A stretch of 45,125 nucleotides of DNA from Pseudomonadota bacterium (GTDB lineage Bacteria > Pseudomonadota > Alphaproteobacteria > Rhizobiales > Xanthobacteraceae). Below the pieces are notes generated by a model. It worked only from the letters and a program-made list of their open reading frames with translations, did no database searches and was not told the DNA's origin. The stretch spans positions 1 through 45,125 of the forward strand of contig JAEWHT010000255.1 of NCBI GenBank assembly GCA_023387695.1, in the 5' to 3' direction. Below are positions 7,832 through 16,802 of this stretch, one piece after another (the first letter of the stretch is position 1; every line of letters starts with the position of its first letter). Position numbers and translations under genes: made by a program.

Positions 7832-9901
7832 TCACGCCTCGCCGTCTTGCCACCCGATCTTCTCCTTCAGGAACTGCAAGCCGAGCACCTGGAAGCCGGC
7901 GCGCTCCTTGTTGTCCTTGCCATAGCCGTGGCCGCCGGCTTCGGGCTCATAGAACCAGGCCTCATAGCCCATCGCCTGGAGTTTTGCGGCCATCTTGCGC
8001 GCGTGACCGGGATGGACGCGGTCGTCGCGTCGCGTCGTCGCAATCAGGATCGGCGGATAGGGCTGGCCTGGCTTCGCGGTGTGATAGGCCGAGTAGGTCT
8101 TCAGCCACTCCCATTCCTCAGGCTTGTCGGGGTCGCCATATTCGGCGATCCAGCTCGCGCCCGCGAGCAGCTTGGTATAGCGGCGCATGTCGATCAGCGG
8201 GATGGTGCAGAACAGCGCGCCGAAACGCTCGGGGTATCGCACCAGCATGTTGGTGATGAGGATGCCGCCGTTCGACCCGCCCTGGGCTGCGATGCGCTTT
8301 GGCGTGGTGACGCCGCGGCGAACGAGATCGGCGGCAACGGCCGCGAAATCATCATGCGAGAGCCGCTTGCCGGCGTATCGTCCCGCATCGTGCCAGCGCG
8401 TGCCGAACTCGCCGCCGCCGCGCAAATTCGCCTGCACCGTCGTGCCGCCACGTTCCAGCCAGAGCTTGCCGAGCGAAGGGGTGTAGTACGGCTTCACGGA
8501 ATGACCGAAGCCGCCATAGGCGCTCATATAGACCGGTGCATCGCCGGTCTCGCCGGCCGGGCCCGTCTGCACATAGGGAATGCGTTCGCCATCGATCGAG
8601 ATCGCCTCGTGCTGCGTCACCACGAGACCGTCGGCGTTGAATGTCTTCGGCGCCTGCTTCAGCACAACAGGGCTTTCGACGCCGCGCGCGAGCAGCATCA
8701 ACGACGGTGGCGTCAGCGGATCCTGCACGTTCGCGAGCAAGTCACCGTTGCTCTCGAATTGATAATGATCGAAAGGCCAGACATCGACGACGCCGATCCC
8801 GGGGAGACCTCGCAGCGTCTCGCGGCTCCAGCCCGAGGCGGACGGCGTGCAGATCTCGAACACCGGACGCAGCTCGTCGAGGATGGACAGCATCAGCTTG
8901 CCATCGGCCCAGGCAAATCCCTGGAGCGCGCGGCGAGCGCCGGGCTCGAACACGATGGCAAAGTCACGATCGCCGGCGACGAATGCCGACAGCGAGATGC
9001 CAAGCACGCTGTCTGCCACATAGGTGCGCCCCGAGACGGTCCAGTCCGCTCGCAGTTTGATCGCAAACCAGTCGCGATGCGACTGCATCCATACGCCGCT
9101 TGGGAGGTCGAATTTGGTGAGTGTCCCGGCCGCGTCACGCAGCCAGATCACGGTATTGAAGAAGTCGAGCTGATCGATGATCCAGGCGCGCGGCCCCGTG
9201 TCGGTGTCTTCGACTCCGCAATAAACCCGCATGCGGTCAGCGCTGGTCTCGAAGATCACCTCCGCCTGCTCGATCGGCTGCCCGCGGCGCCACAGCCGGA
9301 CCGTTCTCGCGTAGCCGGATGTCGTCGCCATGCCCTCGCCATAGGCGCTGGAGAGCACGAGCGTATCCGGATCGAGCCAATCGACACTGGTCTTTGCTTC
9401 CGGCAGGACGAAGCCGTCGGTCACGAAGCTTTTCGCCTCGCCGTCGAATTCGCGCAGCACCACGGCATCGCTGCCGCCGCGCGACAGGCTCAGCATGACG
9501 CGCGTGTAGCCGGGCCGCGACGAGGTCCAGTTCAGCAGCCAATCCTCGCCCTCGTTTGCCGCAAGCTGATCGACGTCGAGGATGGTCTCCCAGTTTGGCG
9601 TAGCTTTTCGAAATTCGTCGAGCGTCGTGCGCCGCCAGATGCCGCGCGGATGGTCCGCATCCTTCCAGGTGTTGTAGAGCTTGCCACCGCTGCGGCTGAC
9701 ATAGGGAATGTTGTCGGGGCGATCGAAGATCGCCGCGAGCAGATCACGGTCGCGTTCGAACGCCGCGCCGGCGAATCTGTCCAGCGTCAGGCGGTTCTGC
9801 CGCTCGACGAATTCGAGCGCACGGATACCTTCGACCTCCTCGAGCCAGAGCCAGGGATCATCGTCGGGAGCGCTAAGCGTAGGCCTGTCGTCGATGGACA
9901 T
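7832..9901 (-). CDS. Prolyl oligopeptidase family (S9) serine peptidase
   Basis: 689 residues from ATG 9901, preceded by GGGAG at 8 bases. The C-terminal alpha/beta-hydrolase domain carries the triad: Ser543 in GGSNGG, Asp at about 626-627 in RRDDRVHPGHA and His658 in AGGHGYG. The N-terminal part (DDDPWLWLEEVEG, then beta-rich repeats) fits the seven-bladed propeller that limits access to peptides. There is no signal peptide, so it is probably cytoplasmic. Length matches the S9A family. Expected role is cleavage of small peptides after proline or similar residues. A long open frame on the opposite strand is a shadow. Confidence 0.93.
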   Translation of the reverse strand: MSIDDRPTLSAPDDDPWLWLEEVEGIRALEFVERQNRLTLDRFAGAAFERDRDLLAAIFDRPDNIPYVSRSGGKLYNTWKDADHPRGIWRRTTLDEFRKATPNWETILDVDQLAANEGEDWLLNWTSSRPGYTRVMLSLSRGGSDAVVLREFDGEAKSFVTDGFVLPEAKTSVDWLDPDTLVLSSAYGEGMATTSGYARTVRLWRRGQPIEQAEVIFETSADRMRVYCGVEDTDTGPRAWIIDQLDFFNTVIWLRDAAGTLTKFDLPSGVWMQSHRDWFAIKLRADWTVSGRTYVADSVLGISLSAFVAGDRDFAIVFEPGARRALQGFAWADGKLMLSILDELRPVFEICTPSASGWSRETLRGLPGIGVVDVWPFDHYQFESNGDLLANVQDPLTPPSLMLLARGVESPVVLKQAPKTFNADGLVVTQHEAISIDGERIPYVQTGPAGETGDAPVYMSAYGGFGHSVKPYYTPSLGKLWLERGGTTVQANLRGGGEFGTRWHDAGRYAGKRLSHDDFAAVAADLVRRGVTTPKRIAAQGGSNGGILITNMLVRYPERFGALFCTIPLIDMRRYTKLLAGASWIAEYGDPDKPEEWEWLKTYSAYHTAKPGQPYPPILIATTRRDDRVHPGHARKMAAKLQAMGYEAWFYEPEAGGHGYGKDNKERAGFQVLGLQFLKEKIGWQDGEA

Positions 9902-10082
9902 GAGCGAAACTCCCTGAGATCGGGGCGGGATAGGATTTGATCGCACGCAAGCCGTCAAGGGCGTGGCGGGGTATCATCGGCCCGATTGCGTCAGCGGCAT
10001 GGCCTGCGCCCGTTTGCGCCGGTTGCCGGGCTCTTTCAGCCCCTCCATAGTGCCAGGAATCACCAAGCCTTTTTGGGCGGAA

Positions 10083-11336
10083 ATGCCGATGATTGACGTG
10101 ACTGCAGCCCATGAGATCGCCGACGACGCCCGCGTGCGTGCCAATGTGGTGCGCCTTGCCGCGGCGCAGGCGCTGACCGGCGCCAATTCGGCGGTGATCT
10201 TCGCCACCGGCTCGATCGTCGGCGCCACGCTCGCGCCCGACATGTCGTTCGCGACGGTGCCGATCTCGATGTATGTGCTGGGCCTCGCCGCCGGCACGCT
10301 GCCGACCGGTGCGATCTCCCGCCGTTTCGGCCGCCGCGCGGCCTTCATCGTCGGCACCGGCCTCGGCACACTGACCGGTCTCACCGGCTCGTTCGCGATC
10401 CTGCATGGATCGTTTGCGCTGTTTTGTCTGGCGACCTTTCTCGGCGGCCTCTACGGCTCCGTGGCGCAATCCTATCGCTTCGCCGCCGCCGACGGCGCCA
10501 GCGCGGCCTATCGGCCGAAGGCCGTGTCGTGGGTGATGGCGGGCGGCGTGTTCGCCGGCGTGCTCGGTCCGCAGCTCGTGCAATGGACCATGGACGTCTG
10601 GTCGCCGTATCTGTTCGCCTTCAGCTTCCTGGTCCAGGCTGCGGTCGCGTTGATCGCGATGGGCATCGTGGCCGGTGTCGACATGCCAAAGCCCGCACCG
10701 GCCGATCTGCATGGCGGTCGTCCCTTGTTCAGGATCGTCAGCCAGCCCCGCTTCATCGCGGCCGCGCTGTGCGGCGTCATCTCCTATCCCATGATGAATC
10801 TGGTGATGACCTCGGCGCCGCTCGCCATGAAGATGTGCGGCCTCAGTCTGTCCGATTCCAATTTCGGCATTCAGTGGCACATCGTCGCGATGTACGGGCC
10901 GAGCTTCTTCACCGGCGCGCTGATCGCGCGCTTCGGCGCACCGAAGATCGTTGCGGCAGGTCTGCTGCTGGAAGCGGGTGCCGCCAGCATCGGTCTCTCC
11001 GGCATCACCGCAATGCACTTCTGGGCAACCTTGATCGTTCTCGGTATCGGCTGGAATTTCTCCTTCATCGGCGCCTCCGCGCTGGTGCTGGAGACGCACC
11101 GGCCGCAGGAGCGCAACAAGGTGCAGGCCTTCAACGATTTCCTGGTGTTCGGGATGATGGCGGTGGGCTCGTTCTCGTCGGGGCAGCTGCTGGCGAATTA
11201 CGGCTGGTCGGCGGTGAACATGGTGGTGTTCCCGCCGGTCGCGATCGGCCTCGTCGCGCTGTCGCTGGCATCCTGGGCCCGCCGTCGCAAGGCGCGGCTC
11301 GAGGCCGCCATGGGCGAGTTCCCGGACGCGATCTGA
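10083..11336 (+). CDS. MFS transporter
   Basis: 417 residues from ATG 10083 (a second in-frame ATG is at 10089, and GGGCGGAA lies just upstream). About 12 membrane segments. The loop-2 signature GAISRRFGRRAAFIVG is typical of major facilitators, and a central loop lies near DMPKPAPADLHGGRPLF. The second half repeats the pattern with GALIARFGAPKIVAAG. Substrate unknown. It is followed by a palindromic repeat and then by a second, different MFS gene on the same strand. Confidence 0.88.
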   Translation: MPMIDVTAAHEIADDARVRANVVRLAAAQALTGANSAVIFATGSIVGATLAPDMSFATVPISMYVLGLAAGTLPTGAISRRFGRRAAFIVGTGLGTLTGLTGSFAILHGSFALFCLATFLGGLYGSVAQSYRFAAADGASAAYRPKAVSWVMAGGVFAGVLGPQLVQWTMDVWSPYLFAFSFLVQAAVALIAMGIVAGVDMPKPAPADLHGGRPLFRIVSQPRFIAAALCGVISYPMMNLVMTSAPLAMKMCGLSLSDSNFGIQWHIVAMYGPSFFTGALIARFGAPKIVAAGLLLEAGAASIGLSGITAMHFWATLIVLGIGWNFSFIGASALVLETHRPQERNKVQAFNDFLVFGMMAVGSFSSGQLLANYGWSAVNMVVFPPVAIGLVALSLASWARRRKARLEAAMGEFPDAI

Positions 11337-11415
11337 GCTGGCAGGAGGCTGTCAGCAGTCTCGACACTTCGATCGCTGTCGAAGTGATTTTCTGGTGAAG
11401 GCTATTTAGATGATC

Positions 11416-11500
11416 GTCATGGCCGGGCTTGTCCCGGCCATCCACGTCTTGGACGCGCATATCGAAGAACGTGGATGCCCGGGACGAGCCCGGGCATGAC
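11416..11500. repeat. Palindromic intergenic element
   Basis: The left arm GTCATGGCCGGGCTTGTCCC (continuing into GGCCATCCACGT) pairs with a right arm ending CGGGACGAGCCCGGGCATGAC across a short loop at about 11452-11465. Both arms hold internal palindromes (GGCCGGGCTTGTCCCGGCC and GCCCGGGACGAGCCCGGGC). It ends directly at the ribosome site (GGAG, 11501-11504) of the following MFS gene, so it lies in that gene's leader or at the end of the preceding transcript. Confidence 0.8.
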
Positions 11501-11512
11501 GGAGTAACTGGC

Positions 11513-12748
11513 ATGCTCGACAATCCTCAACACACCCCAATCGACGAATCCTCTCTCCGCTACGAAGGCTGGCGCATCGTCGCCGTCTGCTTCCTGCTCG
11601 CGACTTTCGGCTGGGGGCTCGGCTTCTACGGCCAGAGCGTCTATGTCGCGGAGCTGCAGCGCGCACGCGGCTGGCCGGCGTCGCTGATCTCTTCGGGCAC
11701 CACGTTCTTCTATCTGTTCGGTGCGCTGCTGGTCGTCTTCGTCGGCGAGGCCGTCCGGAAATATGGCCCGCGCATCTGCCTGATCGCGGGAACGCTGGCG
11801 ATGGCGGCAGCTAGCGTTGCGATCGGCGCGGTGCGCGAGCCTTGGCAGCTTTATCTGGCCGATGCCGTGCTCGCCTTCGGCTGGGCCGGCACGAGCCTCG
11901 CCATGATCACCAACACGATCAGTCTCTGGTTTGACCAGAAGCGCGGCATGGCGATCAGCCTGGCGCTGAACGGCGCCAGCTTTGGCGGCATCGTCGGTGT
12001 GCCGTTGCTGGTGATGATGATCAGCCATATCGGTTTCGCCAGCGCGATGTTCGCCACATCCGCCGCCATGCTGGTGCTGCTCCTGCCGGTGATTTTGATC
12101 GTCGTCGGCCGGCCGCCAGACCTTCATGCATGGCGTGGCGCGGCCAAGGCAAAGCCGCAATCCTCGACCGAGATCCGTAACGCTGCGCTGCGCGACATCG
12201 GCTTCCTCACGGTGACCATTGCCTTCGCGCTCGTGCTGTTCGCGCAAGTCGGATTCATCGTGCACCTGATCTCGTTCCTTGATCCCGTGATCGGTCGCGA
12301 GCGTGCAGCCGTGGCCGTCGCGGTGCTGACCGCGATGGCGGTGATCGGCCGCGTCCTGTTCTCGATGGTGATCGATCGCCTCAACCAGCGGCTGGCGTCG
12401 GCGCTATCGTTCCTGAGCCAGGCGGCCGCGCTGTGCGTCGTCATTAACCTGCACAACGACTACGTACTGATCGCGGCCTGCGCGGTGTTCGGCTTCTCCG
12501 TCGGCAATCTCATCACGCTGCCATCGCTGATCGTGCAGCAGGAATTCGATAGCGCCTCGTTCGGTGTGCTGATCAGCCTGAACACCGCGATCAACCAGGT
12601 GACCTATGCGTTCGGCCCCGGCGTCGTCGGCTTCTTGCGCGATTGGTCTGGCGGATATTCGATGCCGTTCTATCTCTGCATCGCGTTGGAGGTGACGGCT
12701 GCGGCGCTGATCATGGTGCGGGGCGCCAGCCACACGAAAACTGCGTAG
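11513..12748 (+). CDS. MFS transporter, monocarboxylate/oxalate-type
   Basis: 411 residues from ATG 11513, with GGAG 8 bases upstream. About 12 membrane segments. The N-terminus (YEGWRIVAVCFLLATFGWGL, then GFYGQSVYV) and LGFARGWPASLISSG-like TM1-2 region resemble the monocarboxylate/oxalate-formate branch of the MFS; here the text reads RARGWPASLISSG. The cytoplasmic loop contains WFDQKRGMAISLALNG, another mark of that branch. Substrate not determinable. The stop codon TAG (12746-12748) lies inside the arm of the downstream inverted repeat. Confidence 0.87.
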   Translation: MLDNPQHTPIDESSLRYEGWRIVAVCFLLATFGWGLGFYGQSVYVAELQRARGWPASLISSGTTFFYLFGALLVVFVGEAVRKYGPRICLIAGTLAMAAASVAIGAVREPWQLYLADAVLAFGWAGTSLAMITNTISLWFDQKRGMAISLALNGASFGGIVGVPLLVMMISHIGFASAMFATSAAMLVLLLPVILIVVGRPPDLHAWRGAAKAKPQSSTEIRNAALRDIGFLTVTIAFALVLFAQVGFIVHLISFLDPVIGRERAAVAVAVLTAMAVIGRVLFSMVIDRLNQRLASALSFLSQAAALCVVINLHNDYVLIAACAVFGFSVGNLITLPSLIVQQEFDSASFGVLISLNTAINQVTYAFGPGVVGFLRDWSGGYSMPFYLCIALEVTAAALIMVRGASHTKTA

Positions 12749-12860
12749 GGTGGGTTAGTCGGGGAGATGCGCGAAGCGCATCTGCTCGGCGTAACCCACC
12801 ACTGTTTGTCTCTGTGGAAATAGAAGAGGTGGGTTACGGCTTCGGCTAATCCACCCTACG
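12744..12860. repeat. Inverted-repeat intergenic element (GTAGGGTGGGTTAG type)
   Basis: The outer arms are CGTAGGGTGGGTTAG (12744-12758) and CTAATCCACCCTACG (12846-12860), complementary except for one base. Inside are a second pair, GTAACCCACC and GGTGGGTTAC, and a small hairpin ATGCGCGAAGCGCAT. The element overlaps the last codon of the upstream MFS gene and ends a few bases before the stop of the convergent VOC gene. It therefore fills the whole convergent gap and could fold as a strong hairpin in either transcript. Confidence 0.8.
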
Positions 12861-12867
12861 GATCACA

Positions 12868-13359
12868 TCACCCCTCGCGCTGCTTCAACAGCCCCTCAAC
12901 ATCCAGCCGCTTGGTAAACATCGCGAGCTTCCCATCCGGCCCGATCGGCCATTGCTCGCGCGGCTTGTCCCAATACAGCTCCACGCCGTTCTCATCGGGA
13001 TCGCGTAAGTAAAGCGCCTCGGACACACCATGGTCGCTCGCGCCATCCAGCCCGATGCCGGCCGAGAGCACCCGGTGCAGCGCATCCGCCAGCGCCGGCC
13101 GGGTCGGGTAGAGGATTGCGGTGTGAAACAGCCCGGTGGTGCCCGGTGGCGGCGGCGAGCCACCTTTGCTTTCCCAGGTGTTGAGCCCGATGTGGTGATG
13201 ATAGCCACCGGCCGAGATGAAGGCCGCGCCCGAGCCCATGCGTTGCATCAGCTCGAAGCCGAGCACGCCGCAATAGAAACCGAGCGCGCGATCGAGATCG
13301 GCGACCTTGAGGTGGACGTGGCCGATCCGGGTGCCGGCGGCGACGGGTGATTGCGACAT
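12868..13359 (-). CDS. VOC (glyoxalase/dioxygenase) fold protein
   Basis: 163 residues from ATG 13359, with GGAG 7 bases upstream; a longer upstream frame has no ribosome site. The N-terminal half begins IGHVHLKVADLDRALGFYCGVLGF, a classic vicinal-oxygen-chelate beta-alpha-beta unit with a metal-ligand His. The second half has HTAILYP (His) and NGVELYWD (Glu), the other ligands. This places it near the CatE-like extradiol dioxygenase/glyoxalase I group. The reaction is not defined. It lies 108 bp downstream of the carboxymuconolactone decarboxylase-like gene on the same strand. Confidence 0.85.
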   Translation of the reverse strand: MSQSPVAAGTRIGHVHLKVADLDRALGFYCGVLGFELMQRMGSGAAFISAGGYHHHIGLNTWESKGGSPPPPGTTGLFHTAILYPTRPALADALHRVLSAGIGLDGASDHGVSEALYLRDPDENGVELYWDKPREQWPIGPDGKLAMFTKRLDVEGLLKQREG

Positions 13360-13467
13360 GGTGCTGCTCCCAAAGCACTCCAGATAGGCCGGACTTCGGG
13401 ACAGTGCTACGGCCCTATCCCGAAACCCATCGTTTCCTAATGCGCAATTGCGCATGGGGATGGGAAA

Positions 13468-14013
13468 CTATGACAGCTCCCGTGCCTCGCCTTCCGGCAG
13501 CTCGAACTCAAACGTGTTGAGCGTCATCGACACCATCGTGTAATAGCCGCAGAGACCGATCACCTCGACCACGCCGCGCTCGCTGAGCAGCTTCACCGCC
13601 GCATCATAGAGGCCCTTCTCGACGCCGTGGCCCTCATGCAGCGACTTTGCGAGATCGTAGATCATCTTCCCCTTCGGATCGTCGAACTCAGGCGTGCGGC
13701 GATCGCGGATCGCGTCGATGATCTCCACCTTCATGCCGCCTGCAAGCGCGAGGCGCTTGTGCGCATACCATTCGTAATGCGCGGTCCAGTGTCGCGCCGT
13801 CACCAGGATCGCGATCTCCGAGAGCTTTGCCGGAAAGATCGTGTCGTAGCGCAGGACTTCGCCGAGTCGCGTCGCGTGGCGAGCCATGTCCGGGCTGTTG
13901 AGCCAGGCCATCATCGGCGCCGGCGGCTTGCCGCGTTTACCGGCAATGGACTCGTCATAGGTCTGCCGCTGACTCTCGTTCATTTCGCCAGGCGAAAGAA
14001 GCTTTAGGCGCAT
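13468..14013 (-). CDS. Carboxymuconolactone decarboxylase-like (AhpD fold) protein
   Basis: 181 residues from ATG 14013, with GAGGAAA 5 bases upstream. The CMD core is LSEIAILVTARHWTAHYEWY with AHKRLALAGG after it. The redox CxxC of AhpD is absent: the positions read HWTAHYEW, and the only cysteine is in VIGLCGYY. It is thus more like the gamma-carboxymuconolactone decarboxylase branch than the peroxidase branch. The substrate is unknown. The two neighbours (VOC protein and divergent acyl-CoA dehydrogenases) suggest aromatic or acyl-CoA catabolism, which is only contextual. Confidence 0.83.
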   Translation of the reverse strand: MRLKLLSPGEMNESQRQTYDESIAGKRGKPPAPMMAWLNSPDMARHATRLGEVLRYDTIFPAKLSEIAILVTARHWTAHYEWYAHKRLALAGGMKVEIIDAIRDRRTPEFDDPKGKMIYDLAKSLHEGHGVEKGLYDAAVKLLSERGVVEVIGLCGYYTMVSMTLNTFEFELPEGEARELS

Positions 14014-14148
14014 TCTCGTTTCCTCTTTGTTTTCAAGCACCATCGCGCCACGACTATAGCCGATGACGCGGCACAGAAGTGGTTGAATTCCGCAGTGCAA
14101 TGGCCCAGAGTCGCGCCCAACAAATCGATGTGATTGATGGAAACGACC

Positions 14149-15348
14149 ATGAGCGAATCTGAAGCCGCCGAACTCGAAAAATTCCGCAGCGAAACGCGCA
14201 CTTGGCTGGAAACGAATTGCCCGCCCGAGATGCGCAAGCCCGCGACGTCGGATGGCGATGTGTTCTGGGGCGGACGCAACGCAAAATTCTCGTCCGAGCC
14301 GCAGCGCATCTGGTTCGAGCGCATGCGCGACAAGGGCTGGACCGTGCCGGATTGGCCGAAGGAGTATGGCGGTGGTGGCCTCAGCGCGGCCGAGCACAAG
14401 GTGCTCCGTTCCGAGATGGCGAAAATGGGTGCGCGTCCGCCGCTGTCAAGCTTCGGCATCTGGATGCTCGGGCCGGCGCTGCTCAAGTACGGCAACGAGG
14501 CGCAGAAGAAAGAGCACCTGCCGAAGATCGCTGCGGGCCTGATCCGCTGGTGCCAGGGCTATTCCGAACCGAACGCCGGCTCCGATCTGGCCTCGCTGCA
14601 GACCCGCGCGGAGAGTGACGGCGATGATTTCGTCATCACGGGATCGAAGATCTGGACGTCATACGCCAATTACGCCGACTGGATCTTCTGCCTCGTCCGC
14701 ACCGATCCTACTGCCAAGAAGCATGACGGCATCAGCTTCATCCTGTTCGACATGACGTCGAAGGGCGTCACCACCAAGCCGATCCTGCTCATCTCGGGCT
14801 ATTCGCCGTTCTGCGAAACCTTCTTCGACGGCGTCCGCGTGCCGAAGTCGCATGTGGTCGGCACCGTCAACCGCGGCTGGGATGTTGCGAAATATCTGCT
14901 GCAGCACGAGCGCGCGATGATCTCGGGTATGGGCGAGCGCGGCGTTGGCCGTCCGCTCGGCCAGATCGCGGCCGACTCTGTCGGCTCCGATACGCAAGGC
15001 AAGCTCGATGATTCCATGCTGCGTGGTCAGATTGCGACATTCGACGTCGACGAGGCCGCGCTTGCCGCTTGCGCCGAACGTGCCGTCGATCTCGCCAAGG
15101 CGGGGCAGGCGCATCCGGCGTTCTCGTCGGCGATGAAATATTACGGCACCGAACTCAACAAGCGTCGCTACGAGATCCTGATGTCGGCCGGTGGCATTGA
15201 TGCGCTGGAATGGGAGAGCGAGCGGTCGCGCCAAGGCGCCCGTCCGCGCGCCTGGCTGCGCACCAAGGCGAACTCGATCGAGGGCGGCACGTCGGAGGTC
15301 ATGCTCGGCATCGTCGCCAAGCGCATCCTGGATCTGCCAGGGGCGTAG
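14149..15348 (+). CDS. Acyl-CoA dehydrogenase (first of tandem pair)
   Basis: 399 residues. ATG 14149 (MSESEAAELEKFRSETR) is preferred over ATG 14137 because GGAA stands at the right distance. FAD/acyl-CoA segments are clear: RWCQGYSEPNAGSDLASLQT, then DDFVITGSKIWTSYA, and the C-terminal NSIEGGTSEVMLGIVAKRIL. The family oxidises acyl-CoA thioesters to enoyl-CoA and passes electrons to ETF. It is followed by a repeat and a second, divergent acyl-CoA dehydrogenase. Such pairs in actinobacteria and proteobacteria often form alpha2beta2 enzymes for steroid or branched side chains; that is an inference here. Confidence 0.93.
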   Translation: MSESEAAELEKFRSETRTWLETNCPPEMRKPATSDGDVFWGGRNAKFSSEPQRIWFERMRDKGWTVPDWPKEYGGGGLSAAEHKVLRSEMAKMGARPPLSSFGIWMLGPALLKYGNEAQKKEHLPKIAAGLIRWCQGYSEPNAGSDLASLQTRAESDGDDFVITGSKIWTSYANYADWIFCLVRTDPTAKKHDGISFILFDMTSKGVTTKPILLISGYSPFCETFFDGVRVPKSHVVGTVNRGWDVAKYLLQHERAMISGMGERGVGRPLGQIAADSVGSDTQGKLDDSMLRGQIATFDVDEAALAACAERAVDLAKAGQAHPAFSSAMKYYGTELNKRRYEILMSAGGIDALEWESERSRQGARPRAWLRTKANSIEGGTSEVMLGIVAKRILDLPGA

Positions 15349-15364
15349 GCTCGCTCTCACCACC

Positions 15365-15462
15365 CGTCATTCCGGGGCGCGCGAAGCGCGAGCCCGGAAT
15401 CCATACTCCCGATCGTGATTATGGATTCCGGGCCTGGCCTTTCAGGCCATCCCGGAACGACG
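15365..15462. repeat. Palindromic intergenic element (CGTCATTCCGGGG type)
   Basis: The element starts CGTCATTCCGGGGCGCGCGA, continues to CCCGGAATCCAT, and has a second hairpin from ATGGATTCCGGG to CATCCCGGAACGACG. Inner palindrome: GCGCGCGAAGCGCG. It lies between the two acyl-CoA dehydrogenase genes. A related element with the same outer sequence is at 30884-30987. Confidence 0.8.
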
Positions 15463-15496
15463 ACAACATCTAGATTTTCGAATCGGAATCACGCAC

Positions 15497-16636
15497 ATGG
15501 CCCTCGTCCTCACCGAAGAACAATCAATGCTCCGCGACTCTGCGCGCGGGCTGATCAGCGACAAGGCGCCGGTGTCTCACCTGCGTGGCTTGCGCGATAG
15601 CAAAGACCCCACTGGTTTCTCCAAAGAGCTCTGGCATTCCTTTGCCGAGATGGGCTTTGCCGGCCTGCTCGTGCCGGAAGAGTTCGGTGGCAGCGGTCTC
15701 GGCTTCATGGAAGCCGGTGTCGTGATGGAAGAGATCGGCCGCACTTTGATGCCGTCACCCTTTCTCGCCACCTCCGTGGTCGCGGCCTCGGCGCTGAACC
15801 GCGGTGGCAATGCTGCGCAGAAGTCGGAATATCTGCCGAAGATCTCCAACGGCTCGCTGCTCGCGACGCTCGCGATCGACGAGGGCGCAAAGCATCGCCC
15901 GCTTCAGACCAACCTTCAGGCGGTGCGCGCCGGCAACGGTTTTAAGCTCTCCGGCGCCAAGGCGCTTGTTGTTGACGGCCATGTCGCCGATCTCTTCATC
16001 GTCGCTGCGCGCACGGCGGGTCACGCCGGCGAGCGCGATGGCCTGACGCTGTTTCTCGTGAATCCCAAGGCCAAGGGCGTCACGATCGAGCGCACCATTA
16101 TGGTCGACGCGCACAATGCGGCACGGATCGAGCTCGCCAATGTCGAAGTCAACGCCGACAGCGTGCTGGGCGAGGTCGATCAAGGTGCAGCGCTGCTGGA
16201 CGGCGTGCTCGACATCGGCCGCGGTGCTGTCGCCGCCGAAATGGTGGGTTTGAGCGAAGAAGTGTTCAACCGCACGGTCGAGTACCTCAAGAACCGAAAG
16301 CAGTTCGGCAAGCTGATCGGCGAATTCCAGGCGCTGCAGCACCGCGCCGCCGAGCTCTATGTTGACATCGAGATCACCCGCGCCGCCACCATGAAGGCGC
16401 TGCAGGCGCTGGATGCCGACGTCGCCAAGGCCGCATCAAGCGTCGCCGTCGCCAAGGCCCGCGCCGGCAACACCGCCACCCGCGCCGTGCAGGAAGGCGT
16501 GCAGATGCATGGCGGCATGGGCATGACCGACCAGTTCGACATCGGCTTCTTCATGAAGCGCGCACGGGTGTGCGAAGAGCTGTTCGGGGATGCCAACTAC
16601 CACACCGAGCAGCTGGCGCGCGCTCGGGGGTATTGA
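15497..16636 (+). CDS. Acyl-CoA dehydrogenase (second of tandem pair)
   Basis: 379 residues beginning MALVLTEEQSMLRDSARGLI. The ACAD N-domain (FAGLLVPEEFGGSGLG) and the C-domain segments YLKNRKQFGKLIGEFQALQH and QMHGGMGMTDQFDIG are present. In medium-chain enzymes the catalytic glutamate sits after the HGG/FGG-G motif (TEYP). Here the aligned residue is Gln346 (TDQF), so this chain may not be catalytic by itself. That fits a structural partner in a heteromeric pair with the gene upstream. The gap to the first gene is 148 bp and contains a repeat element. Confidence 0.92.
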   Translation: MALVLTEEQSMLRDSARGLISDKAPVSHLRGLRDSKDPTGFSKELWHSFAEMGFAGLLVPEEFGGSGLGFMEAGVVMEEIGRTLMPSPFLATSVVAASALNRGGNAAQKSEYLPKISNGSLLATLAIDEGAKHRPLQTNLQAVRAGNGFKLSGAKALVVDGHVADLFIVAARTAGHAGERDGLTLFLVNPKAKGVTIERTIMVDAHNAARIELANVEVNADSVLGEVDQGAALLDGVLDIGRGAVAAEMVGLSEEVFNRTVEYLKNRKQFGKLIGEFQALQHRAAELYVDIEITRAATMKALQALDADVAKAASSVAVAKARAGNTATRAVQEGVQMHGGMGMTDQFDIGFFMKRARVCEELFGDANYHTEQLARARGY

Positions 16637-16671
16637 GGCGGGTTTGGTCGCTGAGCGCGCCTTATAGGCGG

Positions 16672-16775
16672 TGTCGTCGCCCGGCTTGACCAGGCGACCC
16701 AGTATTCCAGAGACAGCAGAGTTTTACGGAGAGGCTGCGGCGTACTGGATCGCCCGGTCAAGCCGGGCGATGACA
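16672..16775. repeat. Inverted-repeat element (TCGCCCGGCTTGACC type)
   Basis: The left arm (16672-16704), TGTCGTCGCCCGGCTTGACC and on to CCCAGTA, pairs with the right arm (16743-16775), TACTGGATCGCCCGGTCAAG and on to GATGACA, with a few mismatches. The loop is 38 bp. It sits between the convergent acyl-CoA dehydrogenase and ABC binding-protein genes and fills most of the 166-bp gap. Confidence 0.8.
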
Positions 16776-16802
16776 GTTGAGAGCGTGGTTAGACCGCCAC
16801 CC

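Noticed and set aside
7847..9940. 697-codon plus-strand open frame opposite the prolyl oligopeptidase
   Set aside because: The minus strand has the full catalytic triad and ribosome site; the plus-strand frame has no recognisable domain.
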